This document shows positions 25,134 to 35,753 of a stretch of DNA of 64,000 bases, piece by piece. The stretch's first letter is position 1, and each line of letters starts with the position of its first letter. The DNA is from Thunnus maccoyii. Its lineage: Eukaryota; Chordata; Actinopteri; Scombriformes; Scombridae. The stretch spans positions 9,973,501-10,037,500 of the forward strand of contig NC_056550.1 in the NCBI RefSeq assembly GCF_910596095.1. Reading direction: 5' to 3'. Made by a program: the position numbers and the translations under genes. The notes beneath the pieces are model-generated. The model was not told the origin of the DNA and searched no databases. It saw only the letters and a list, made by a program, of their open reading frames with translations.

Positions 25134-28100
25134 TAGCATTGTTACAACAAAGAAATAATCTACCAAACACAAATTTCCTTCCTTTTTGTGCTATGTTTAG
25201 ATTCTAAACTCTGCCAACATTGTGGGCCAACGCAGCGACCTGAAAAGCCCACTGAAGATGCTTTCAGGACGCTACAGTTGCATCCTGAGCTGAGCAAACA
25301 TCAGAGGACAGGTGTACAAATGTCAACATACAATTTCCCATCAGCAACACCCTTAGTCGCTACTGGAAACCACGTAAAGAGGTTATCACAGCTAAACAAT
25401 GACAAAAGCAAATAGATTATAAGCTTTGAAGAGTGGTGAGATCCTCTTTTCAGACAAGGAAGTGCAGATTTTTTCTTTGTAGAGTGACACAGGGAGCCTA
25501 CATGTACACCTCAGGGATGAAAAACTTTCGATTTGATCACTCACGAAGCCATACACAAAGACACACAAGTCTTGTTCTGTCATTATGTGTGACAGGTTGC
25601 TAAATTGCAGGTATACATAGTTGAATTCGAAAGTGAGGAGGATCTTCAAACAACAGCAGAATCAAAGCATCAGCTCGCTCCTGCAAAAACTCCCAGAATT
25701 CATGTGCTGTGACACGTTGATGTTGTGATCTGCTAATATTACCACAGATGGTAATCAGCAGTCATGTCTCAAGATGTTCTATGGAATATGTCTCCTTAAA
25801 AAAAACAAAAAACCACAAACAGACATCAACAAAGCTAATATGCTCTACCTTAACACAAAAGGCTTCTGCAGGACTAGACAACAACAACAACAAAAAGGAT
25901 TTCCCCTGCTCTGCATTTTTCATCCATCTGTCATCCATTGATGCTCTCATACAAAAGCTAAAAGGAAAACAACACACTTTAGTTACCAGATTTCCATGTA
26001 TCTACAGCAACAAACACTTGTCAATGAATAAAACTGATCCCAGCTCAATTTCACTGCAACATACGTAGTGTCCAATGTTAGCTTTCATTTAATAATTTTT
26101 CTGTTTTAACACATGTGTTGATCTTATTATTTTTCGTGTTTGGCATCTGAACCACTGCAGCCATAAATACACACAGATTAGTTTGCAAGGATCTGCAATT
26201 AGGCACTATAAACACAGTGTTAAGCTGGCTATGTTTCAGTCTCTTGTTTCTCTCCCTGTTTCACAGAAATGAAACTCACAGAACATGCACACACATGCAA
26301 ACAAACACTGAGTGCACGCAAATGTACACAAGACACGTGCACATAGGTACGCTGTTACACACTGCATTACATAGTACTTGATGATAAGTGATTTACCATA
26401 TAAAGAGTCTGCAATGCACGTGCAGTAGGACAGCCATGCAGCAGAAGCAGAGGCAGCAGTGGTACGCATCTATTGTTACATTTAACATGTGTTTTTATTT
26501 AAGCATGATCCTTAAACCCGTTGGCCTCCCTCCCCCTGCCTGTCTATCTGTCTGTCTCTCTCTCTACTTGGACCTGGCTGCAGTGATCTGAGTGTATTCA
26601 GCACAGTCAGTTGCATTGTGAACAGAACATTTAACACTCAGGTTACAGTACATTTGATAAGATTTTGTTTATTCTCAAAGTCACCCACAAAATACACAAC
26701 GATATATACGTGAAGCGTTGATTTATAAAGTGATAAGCATTAATATGAGTCTCAATATTAGAAAATGAAAAAAATGAAATCTTTAAAAATTGAGCAAAAA
26801 ACAAACTTAAATACAATGAGACATGAGATCAGTTCTTAAAAATAGCTGATGACAAAAATGGAAAGGCAACTTTAATTCATCAACATCCTGTATCCTGTCT
26901 ATTACTATGCTTTGTTACTTAAGGATATGCTTCATTGAATGATTTTTGCTGGTTATTTGAATAAAGAATGCAACTGACACATGCACACAACAACAAAGGC
27001 CTACACTAATGTTTTTCAAGCTGTGAGAGGGGACACAAAATGCATTGTAGGCCTGTTTCTGCTGTAAGGGAGGAGCAAACATACTTCAACAATCACAATG
27101 GTGGAAAAAATGTGGTGGTACATACCTAAGAGTTGATCTCAACGCTACATGGTGGGCATCATAAGCACTATCAGATATACATAATGGAACCAGCAGGTTC
27201 TGAGAACTAGTTGAGTCATACTAGTTGAGTCACTGACACTATTACCACACATGACTTCTCTTAGCTATCATCTGCCTGCCTGCAGTGTGCCTGTCTGTCT
27301 CTGCAGGCCCTCTTTATGCCTGTGGCAGCTGACCACAAGTCTTTCCTTAACTTTCTGTTTATCTGACTCGCTCTTTTGTAACCTGATAACATGACAAGGG
27401 GGGTGTTGTTCCACCCGTCCCTCCTTAAAACCATGATACTTAGACTGTGATGTTACTCAAACTTGCCAGCAGGAGACTGCTAATAACTTTCATTTATAAC
27501 TTTGGATTTCTCTCAAAAAAAAGTGTTTATAGTCTTTTAATTGTGATGCCATAATGTGTGACATCAACATGTGAAGTTCTGATATGCAGATTATACATGA
27601 ATCATTTGGCATGAAGCAATGATTGAGTAATTTATAATCCAATGCCAAAACATAGTAGAGCAGAACTGTAACTAGAGATGAGGTAATAAGCCTGCAGTTG
27701 GTGTCCAAATACTGCAGCCATAACAAGTCTGTGGGAACTTTAATTACATTAGATATAATTAAATGTCATTTTCAGAACTCTTCTGAAATGTGTCTTACAT
27801 CACTAGTCAATGTTGTTTCACTTATGCTCAAAAAACATGAATAAAGTTAAAGTGAGATTTGAAAGGTTTCCGACATCAATTAAGCCTTACTGTGGGACAG
27901 TGCAATGTAATTTTGGTACTAACTGACTCCACTTCATATATAATTAGAAACAATCAAAACAGACTCAGAAATAAGCGACCTCAGAGACTAACTGGCCAAT
28001 CACCATTGAGTAGTCGACAAAGTAATGTAACAACCAGCATAAAACCACAGCTTAAGAGGAACAGTAATTATATGATCAATCATGATGTCATTGATACTTC

Positions 28101-28440
28101 AGACTATATACTAAAAAAAATACAACAGAAATGGCTGATGTAGCTTTGCTAAAATAGTTTTGAAAGTCAAAATAGAGAAATGACTGTCACAATACCAGCA
28201 TCTCTGCGATGAATCACCCCAAATGTGAAGGCTGGATGAAACTTCTTTCTCTTTTTTTTCTGCAGAAGTGTGTATGCTATTAACAGCAAATGAAGAAGTA
28301 AAGCAGCTGCAACAACAACTGATTGTTCACAGCTGCTTTTTTCCCTCAATATTTACTGTGAATAGGAAAAAAAAAATCCTCCTTATGTGATTTGATATTA
28401 TGTACATAACTGCTGCATGCCAGAAATTTCTATGTGACTG
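25134..28440. other. Non-coding stretch upstream of socs1
   Basis: A few short CA/TG-like and TCTG runs (about 26280-26330 and 26540-26570). There is no exon-like block and no recognised transposon. Distal socs1 regulatory elements could lie here, but none can be pointed to. Confidence 0.35.
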
Positions 28441-28457
28441 TTTGTCCAGATCTTCCT

Positions 28458-28466
28458 TTCCTGGAA
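28458..28466 (+). promoter_or_regulatory. Candidate GAS (STAT) site upstream of socs1
   Basis: A perfect palindromic TTCNNNGAA (TTCCTGGAA) about 490 bp upstream of the TATA box. SOCS genes are known STAT targets, which fits. A 9-mer of this kind can also occur by chance. Confidence 0.4.
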
Positions 28467-28850
28467 AAGAGATAACTATCTAAATGGGACTTATCTGAGT
28501 GAGCAAAGGTTAAAGAATTTTAATCTTCATGCAAAATCTGCTTAAACTGGCAAAATGAGACTGGCATTAAATACATTTCAAGGTCATACCTGACAACATA
28601 TTGTGCTTTTTTTTTAAGATGACTGATGTTTTGCATGTTGAATAATATCTCTGAATCAAACTGCACTGGTGAATAAAAGACTTGACCACTAAAAGCACTA
28701 CAACGAGAATATTTAACAAAAACTGCTATTACTCGAATCACCCTGCATTTCTGTAAACGCCTTGCTGTCATGTGGTTTTTGCGGTTTTCGAGAAATTTGA
28801 GGCGACTTCAAATGAACTGAAAGAGAGAGGGGGGCAGTCTCAGCGCTGAA

Positions 28851-28866
28851 AGTTTCACTTTCATTT
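28851..28866 (-). promoter_or_regulatory. ISRE / IRF element of the socs1 promoter
   Basis: On the - strand this reads GAAAGTGAAACT, the canonical ISRE core, inside a longer run of GAAA words (to about 28873). It lies about 90 bp upstream of the TATA box. Mammalian SOCS1 is induced by interferon through IRF-type GAAANN repeats in its promoter, so the position and sequence agree with that mechanism. Confidence 0.75.
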
Positions 28867-28926
28867 CTTTTTCATCTGAAGTGCTAGGTTGCCGCTCAGA
28901 AAGGCCTTTCTATTCAAGGAAGCGGC

Positions 28927-28957
28927 GGGCGGAGCTACAGAGAAGAGGCAATATAAA
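28927..28957 (+). promoter_or_regulatory. socs1 core promoter: GC box and TATA box
   Basis: A GGGCGG box at 28927-28932 is followed by TATAAAG at 28952. Transcription would start near 28980. The spacing to the ISRE upstream and to the exon 1 donor downstream (29196) makes a coherent inducible promoter. Confidence 0.7.
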
Positions 28958-28979
28958 GGGAGAAATGTGTAGCGGACCA

Positions 28980-29196
28980 CACTCATGATAGTATGATTTT
29001 GACGGGTGGGAATCACAGCCAAACAAAGCGGGTCGACAAATTCTAAACTCCTGGCTGTTACACCTCGTCCTCTCTCTAATCCTTGCGCTGCGACACGGAT
29101 TACCTGCAGGATATTTACTGCTCTCATCGCAGCATTTGTACTTTGGGATTACAGACAAACGGAGCTTTAAACCGCCGCTGTTGTTAGAGCGAAACG
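28980..29196 (+). other. socs1: socs1 exon 1 (5' UTR, non-coding)
   Basis: The start is inferred as about 25-30 bp downstream of the TATA box. The end is set by a consensus donor (CG|GTAAGA) at 29196/29197. Mammalian SOCS1 also has a non-coding first exon followed by a single coding exon. The exact start is uncertain by tens of bases. Confidence 0.6.
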
Positions 29197-29374
29197 GTAA
29201 GACTTTTCTGCTGTACTCTTGGATGTTTTTTTCTTCCTTTGGAGGATTAAATAGTCATGGCCGCCTTTTTTGTGAGCTCCGTGCAATTCAAGTGAAGTAG
29301 TCAAGTAATTCAAGCATTTACTGAGTGCATCCATTTTTTTTTTTGAATCATGGAGCTGGTTTCACAGTTTAATC

Positions 29375-29417
29375 CTGTTTGATTCCCACTGTCCGGCTGG
29401 CAGTGGGAATCAAACAG
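29375..29417. other. Perfect hairpin in socs1 intron 1
   Basis: The 17-base arms (29375-29391 and 29401-29417) are exact reverse complements, with a 9-base loop. The arm sequence CTGTTTGATTCCCACTG is not simple repeat. It lies about 180 bp inside the intron. Confidence 0.9.
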
Positions 29418-29992
29418 TTTGATGTGGAAACATTTGAGCTTTATGAGGCTATGGAGAGTATCCAGCAATGATAAACTCTTGTAAATGGCCTCGATTAAAA
29501 CACACACACACAAACAAACAAACAAAAATATGATTAAATTTAAATTTTGTCTATTTACATGGTTTGGACATGTGATTGTGATTGCCTGGTATTGAGATTT
29601 TTAAAAAAAAGTCCCCAAATTGCAACACAAGTCATCACCTGTTAATAATTACCTTTTCCTGGAATTTATTACAACTTTTGAGCAACTTGTTTTACAAGTT
29701 TTAGGTAAAAGGTGAATCACACCGAGGAGCAGCCTGTTGATGTGTGTACAGAAACGTCTTGTGTAACTTGCACTCAGCTGATGAGCAGCTAGATGTCAAC
29801 TCCACCAGGTTCAGGGGTAGTGTTTTAAACTATTTATATTCTGAAAAAGTCATGTAAAACAAAAATCTACTTTCAGTTCACAAAGTATATATATTTATTT
29901 TTCTTTATGGCCTCATAAAGTTCGATCTTAGTCACTAAGACAGAAGTGATGACAAAAAAAAAAAAAAACACATGATAAGCATCATAAACTCT

Positions 29993-29993
<1 letters not shown>

Positions 29994-30044
<51 letters not shown>
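29994..30044. repeat. (TG)n microsatellite in socs1 intron 1
   Basis: More than 20 uninterrupted TG units. Confidence 0.95.
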
Positions 30045-30045
<1 letters not shown>

Positions 30046-30404
30046 TACAGACAGTGTACAGTAATCTGGCTGCGGCTGACATCAGCCAAACCGCATTCCA
30101 GTCATATCAAACTTAGTACCGCTCAATGGAAACTAGAATGAATTTCTAACCCACACTCAGTCACTTAATTATGCACACACACACACAAACACACACTTCT
30201 CTTCTTTTCGAGCAACAAAGCCTTCCTTACATGGTCCTTGCCTGAGACTTGGTTTTAAAGCTGTGTGTTCAGCCACTGTCAGGAAAACTTAACTCGTACC
30301 TGACTTTACTTTGACCAAGCTGTTGTAAGAATGATGCCATTTGCTTTAATAGTAATAAATAAGTGGTTGTGATAATAACTCTTTCTTTTTTTGTCTCTTC
30401 CAGG

Positions 30405-30467
30405 ATGTCAGTGTGGTGGTTAGCGATGGGAGAGGGTTTGGGGCCTCTCTCCCCTGTAGGATGGTAG
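30405..30467 (+). CDS. uORF overlapping the socs1 start
   Basis: The ATG lies one base after the predicted splice junction (acceptor ...CTTCCAG at 30403). It opens a 20-codon frame that also contains a second in-frame ATG (30426). The TAG at 30465-30467 lies beyond the socs1 ATG at 30461, so the uORF and the main ORF overlap by 7 bases in different frames. A ribosome translating the uORF must bypass or re-scan to reach socs1. Published work on mammalian SOCS1 reports translational repression by upstream AUGs, so this is probably regulatory and not a functional peptide. Confidence 0.65.
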   Translation: MSVWWLAMGEGLGPLSPVGW

Positions 30468-31183
30468 CCGACAGCACAGTGGAAGGCAACGACAAGACCC
30501 ACTTGTCAAGCTCATCTTCATCGTCATCATCATCCTCATCATCATCCTCCTCATCTTCCTTGTCCTCATCATCGTCACTGTCATCATCTCTGCAGAGGCG
30601 CGAGCTCCCTCTGAGCCCGCACCGCACAGAGTCCGAGGAGCTTCAGCGGCGGGCTGCTCCAGCGCCAAACCCGAGATCAGTGACCGTCCCCTCTGTGTAT
30701 CTGACCCATTTCCCGACCTTCAGCTGCAAGGAGGACTGCAAGATCATCACGGACACAGCGTCCAAGCTCGAGCGCAGTGGCTTCTACTGGGGCCCTCTGG
30801 GAGTGGAGGACGCACACCGCATGCTGCGGGACGCTCCTCTGGGCAGTTTTCTCATCCGGGACAGCAGACAGAAAGACGTCTTCTTCACATTGTCCTACCA
30901 CGCCAAGAGCGGACCGGTCAGCGTGCGCATCGACTACAAGCGGCAAAAGTTCTCACTGGCGGGCAACGAGCGCACCTTCCCGACGCTCTTTGCCCTCTTG
31001 GAGCATTACATCAACTCTCCCAAGAAGAGCCTGAGCATTCCATACAGGAAATGGGAGCCAACGCTGCAGGAGCTGTGCAGGAAGCGCATCATGGAGCTGT
31101 GTGGTGGAGCAAGCCGGGTCTCAGAGCTGCCACTCACCCATATTGTCCAAGACTTTCTGACGGAATTCCCTTACAAGTTATGA
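30461..31183 (+). CDS. socs1: Suppressor of cytokine signaling 1
   Basis: A 240-residue protein that inhibits JAK kinases and recruits an Elongin B/C ubiquitin ligase, giving negative feedback on interferon and cytokine signalling in the cytoplasm. Visible in order: a Ser-rich N-terminus (residues 16-43, runs of 18, 5 and 3 Ser broken by single Leu); a kinase-inhibitory region around 81-96 (HFPTF, H83 to F87); an extended SH2 segment; an SH2 domain from GFYWGP (107) with the phosphotyrosine-binding Arg133 in FLIRDS; and a C-terminal SOCS box from LQELCRKRI (202) to the end. The start chosen is the first Met giving a typical length. The frame is open for a further 16 codons upstream, but without an ATG. 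The whole CDS is in one exon, as in other vertebrates. Teleosts have socs1a and socs1b; which one this is was not decided. The KIR is diverged from human (Pro85, Cys93), though both Phe are kept. Confidence 0.95.
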   Translation: MVADSTVEGNDKTHLSSSSSSSSSSSSSSSSSSLSSSSSLSSSLQRRELPLSPHRTESEELQRRAAPAPNPRSVTVPSVYLTHFPTFSCKEDCKIITDTASKLERSGFYWGPLGVEDAHRMLRDAPLGSFLIRDSRQKDVFFTLSYHAKSGPVSVRIDYKRQKFSLAGNERTFPTLFALLEHYINSPKKSLSIPYRKWEPTLQELCRKRIMELCGGASRVSELPLTHIVQDFLTEFPYKL

Positions 31184-32090
31184 CATTGCCATATGGTATT
31201 TTGACAGTATTATCATTAATCTCAAGAAAGCAATATTTACAAAGAACCAGGCAGGAGCGCTTGACAAGACCTGCCCATCATGAGGTGGAGGTTAAGAGTG
31301 TGTCGCCATGGTTACAGACTAAATCAGCTCTCTCTATCGAGCTGAAAGGCTGCAAAATGTTTCAAGAGAGACATTATCTGCACAGTCAAGCACAGTTTGA
31401 CTCCAGGTGGACAGGGTCCATGCATGACATTTCACCATACGTTACCTCTCAAGCCTCCACTTGCATACAGGCAGAACACCTTCTGGCCTTGAGAAAGCGT
31501 GAACAGATGGAAAACGCTGCATTAAGAAAAAACTACAGAGACAATGGAGCTTTTACAAAGACACAAGAACTGGTGGAGTTGACTGTGACTGCTCTCCTGG
31601 AAACTGCAGGCTCTGTTGTTGCTGGTTTGCAACCTCCAGAGGGCCTAAAATATTTAGTAGTGGGATGTGGAAGGACATTGACAATGCCTACAGAGTGGAC
31701 TTCAAAACACAAGGGGCTCTTAGAAATATGGAGGCATGGTGGAGAGTTCAGTTGAAATCATCCACCTGTAGGATTTGTTTTATTTGTGTAGCAGATTGTA
31801 ATACTCTAATGCTGTTGAATGTTTACATCACACATGAATGTTTGCCAGCACTGATGGCTCATATACTATTTGACATTTAAAAGCCAGTGAGTTCAGATCA
31901 GATGGTATTGGAGTCATGAGGTCTGGTGTTAAACTGTACTGTATCTAGAGGTATCTCTCTAGTTCAACCATCTGCCAAGCAGAATACTGAATTAGTCAAT
32001 ACTGTTGTCTATACTATATTAATATTTTGTTGTATTTTTGTATTATTTTTATTATATTTTATTAAACTACAATGTATTTAAACTACTTAA
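31184..32090 (+). other. socs1: socs1 3' UTR with a candidate poly(A) signal
   Basis: AT-rich, ending in a T-rich region with ATTAAA at 32061-32066, a common variant poly(A) signal. A frame different from socs1 stays open to 31755, starting inside the CDS. It has no recognisable similarity and is treated as chance. The UTR end is inferred. Confidence 0.5.
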
Positions 32091-33445
32091 ACTTTGTGCT
32101 TACTTTTTGATTGTGTCTTTAGTAATATGCTTGTTCTGCAAGTCTTGCCAACTGAAGGCGTGGTTGGAGTATGTAGGCATGGAGAGAGAGACGGGGAGGG
32201 ACAAACAAACACACACACCTTCACAATCACAAAGTCTGGCTGCATTATGTCGCAGACAATAGGATAGACAGGCAGACAGGAAGTGTAACAATGTAGTGTA
32301 CAGTACTGTCACCACAGTGATTCATCTCTGTAGGGTAAAGTGACAGGTGGGTGGGGTTACTTTTGTAGTAAATGGACTGTTACGCTTAGACACACACACA
32401 CTTACCAGAAACAGGGGCAGAGGTGACACATACTGATGCGGATGTGTGTGTGTCTGTGCATACAAGTGCTTTGAACCTAATGAGGACCCAGTGCACATTA
32501 AAATTTTCCTCAGGAGGAAGTGGGAAAGTTTTGGGGTTAGTGGTTATACAGAGACATGTTAGATCAAGGTCAGGGTAAGATTTACAGCTCGCATTTAATC
32601 TTAGTTATGAATAATGGACTTTTTGTATGTAGCACATATTTAGAACAGTTATGTAAATAAGCAGAATGGGAAAAAAAAAAGATAACAGGTGAAAAGAACT
32701 GTCAAGAAAAATCATGCGAGGAGTCAAAACAATGAAACAAAGCAATGTCATTTTTTCCAACACACTGACTGAAATATCTTACTTCTGTATTGGGTGTGGC
32801 AATCCTGAACCAGGGTGGGTATCCCCAGTTAGAGTGTATGACTCATGGAGTGTGCATGTGTATGAGAAACAGAGTGCACATGCTATTTCTTTCATACTTA
32901 CTGTCATATCAGACCAAAGCCGAGCTGAAATCTGTAAAACTCAGACTGAAGTCATGCTTAAAGGTGCATGACCGGTATGTCAAACAGGACAGTGATATAA
33001 CAGGAACCTTACACACCTTACACATTCTTACACAGAGCCATTGCATTCAACCAAACTGAATTGTTGCAGCATGTGTTAATAAAACTTCCCTCTTGTCTGA
33101 ACCACAGTTGAAGAGTTCAGCTCCTAAGTGAATCAATTTAAAAGTAATTATTTAATTTCTAACCTAAAATGTAGAGGATCCAGCTTGTGAGAAGTAGTAT
33201 CAGACTGACAAACAGCAATGGTGAGGCTTTCCAGTATCTTTTTAAGAATAGCAGTGGGTTTTTTTTTCCTGTTTATTCCCAGACTCTGGCAGGTCGCCCT
33301 TCCCTCTCATGTTTCCCTTCTGGTCTCCTCACAGTGTGCAAAACTGAACATATGTCACTGTGTTTTCATGGTATTACTGCTGGAAACATCCTGTTATTAC
33401 CTGACATTCACAGGAAGAAATAATATCAAGAGATAGAAGCTTCTA
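32091..33445. other. Spacer with short repeats, no gene
   Basis: Short CA/TG runs and chance ORFs only. No RMI2-like exon was found, although RMI2 lies between SOCS1 and CLEC16A in human. Confidence 0.4.
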
Positions 33446-33488
33446 TAATACACTGCTTATTAGCACTGTGCTAATAAACAGTGTATTA
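33446..33488. repeat. 43-bp near-perfect palindrome
   Basis: TAATACACTG-C-TTATTAGCAC and GTGCTAATAA-A-CAGTGTATTA pair with a single mismatch around a one-base centre. It would form a cruciform or RNA hairpin of about 21 bp with almost no loop. Confidence 0.9.
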
Positions 33489-33699
33489 CTATGGCTTTCT
33501 CACTGTTGATTCACAGAGCAGCCATCTTGGATTTTGGGGGTGGGGTTGGTGAGGTTATTCTGACTTTCCAAGTCAGAAAACCGAATTCAGGGGGTGTTCC
33601 AGTTGAAATTTACAACTGGGTACTCAGAAATTCTGACTTCCCAGTTCAAATGGAACACACCAGCTACCAATCTTATGTGTGTATGGTAAATATATTAAA

Positions 33700-34040
33700 G
33701 CTGCCATGAGCAGCCAGTTAGCTTAGCTTAGCACATAGACAAAGATTAATCCGTACAAAAAACAATATAGAAATAACAATTTGTGCATTTTGGGGCTTGT
33801 ATGCTGGACTATAAGTAGCTTGTTAATTGGTGAATTAGATAATTAGCTAGCTAGTCCAGTGCATAAGCTATATTTAGCTAGACCAGTAAGCTAACTAGTC
33901 TCCGCTAGTTTACACTTTGGTTGAACAGATTCAACAAACTAGTTATAATGTGTTAATTAATGGCAGTTTTTGTCACCCTCAGATGGAGTCATGCTAGTTT
34001 TCATGCTAAGCTAAAATAACCAGGGTGCTAGATGCAACTT
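33700..34040. repeat. Dispersed repeat (GCTTAGCTTAGC-type), tentative
   Basis: The phrases 'cagttagcttagcttagcac' and 'agctagctagtccagtg', and mention of similar words at 35500-35545, suggest a common fish repeat. The ends and the class are unclear. Confidence 0.4.
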
Positions 34041-35753
34041 TAAAATATCAGATATCTCCTCATCTAACTGGGTACTAATAGGATGTATCACAGAATGTGT
34101 GGGAACTAGAAGCAAACAAGATGAGCTGTGACTCCACATGACATTATCTTTAGAAAGCAGAATAACCTGGTCTTAATTTTGCAGTTTCATGACATTTGTG
34201 AGAGTATGTGTCACTTTTTCACAACTGTGTAGTGTACTTTTAATTTCTAACCTTACCTCCAACCCTTTCCTCATACCTAATCAGAACTCCAACGCCAAAC
34301 CTTACCATAAGGCTGTATGATCTTTTTGGGGATTTCTTTTTATTCTCTTGGGTCTAGACAAATGTAGCCACAAGCACACACACACACACACACACAAACA
34401 AACACACAGTGTTGAGTCATACTGAATACTCACTGGTTGATTCAAGTAAAGTCTAACTAGTGCGAGGATATAATTATCTCAACTTGAGGAAGAGGTTGAG
34501 CAGGGGTGGAACAAACACACAAAAAGACACAGAGTGGAACATGAGTCAGTGATATATAAGTGATGGTTGTAATATCTTAATATTTATAAGTGTATGTGTT
34601 ATCAAGCCTCAGTTTTCAAAGCTTTACCTAGAAACTGAGATAAGATATTTAAACACAAGTTTGCGTGTGTAATCTTGTGGGGCTGGGGGATGGTGAGGAA
34701 TGAATCATATGTGGCAGTTTCATTCATAGCTTCTCAGTTTTCAGGACATTCCCGACTATTTTGAGAAGTGAAAGGTGAAGTGAGGTATTCTATGACTGTG
34801 CGCTTATCAGCTGATTTCTGTAGAATCCTTCACTTGGAATTTTTTGTCCTTTAAACACACACACACACCGCTATACAGAAATAAATTATAAACTGACATC
34901 TCCACATCAAAGTGGCACACAAAAATACTGAGGACAACAAGATAAATAATATAAGAGAGATGTTCTTTCAAAAAATGACCTTGACACTTGATGTAAAGAC
35001 ACTTATATTTTTGGCATTGTGATGCAATTTTCCAACAAAATAGACCTCAACAGCTTTATGAACAGTTTATTATGCCGCTTTCTGGCAGCCTCACTGGTCG
35101 CTTGTGTTTTCATGGACAATTTCCTTTGACCAAATGCTGATTCCTGAGTTTCTTATAAAGAGATTCACATCGAGAAGTGATGTTGAAATGCATTTCTAGG
35201 AAGACTATCATTAGTCATCAGTTTCTTTAAATTTTTGGACTTCTCCACAGGATTTCTTTTTCTACCAACTCTAATTCCTGTTACTAGCACATCTCAGAAT
35301 TTACGGCATGGGTGATTTGCAGGAAATTTATGGAAACACTGATCAGTGTGTTCAGTGTGATCAGTGACCAGAAAAAGTTTTCACAGATTTACCAAAAAAG
35401 GCAGCTTCTGAATAGATTTCATGTATTGATGTGTCTTTATATAATAGTTTGATATGTTAATTAGTGAGCTTGAGGTGCTGGTAGGCAGATGTTACCTTTG
35501 GACAGCAAAAGGCTAGCTGTTTCCCTGTTTCCAGTCTTCAGCTGATTGTGTTAGCTTCATATTTACCGTGCAGACATGTGAGTGGTATGAATCACTGCTT
35601 TAAATATGGGTATGTTTTGGGGCCTGTCCCTCAGCACCCTTTAAATTTTGTAGTAATCCAAAAAAACTTCTACAGTGCCATTAAATTGGATCCTAAATAC
35701 AGTATGTTATTATTTGTAAATTTTGTCTTAAGTGCTATCTAGTTTTAAAGGAT
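34041..35753. other. Spacer, nothing recognised
   Basis: Short CA runs near 34375-34395 and 34855-34868. Otherwise AT-rich DNA without exon-like or repeat structure that I can support. Confidence 0.35.

Noticed and set aside
28781..28792. TTTTCGAGAAAT as a possible GAS site
   Set aside because: The half-sites are spaced by two bases, not the three needed for a classical STAT GAS.
30346..30668. Two - strand acidic/Met-Arg-rich ORFs over socs1
   Set aside because: Antisense shadows of the poly-Ser codons of socs1.
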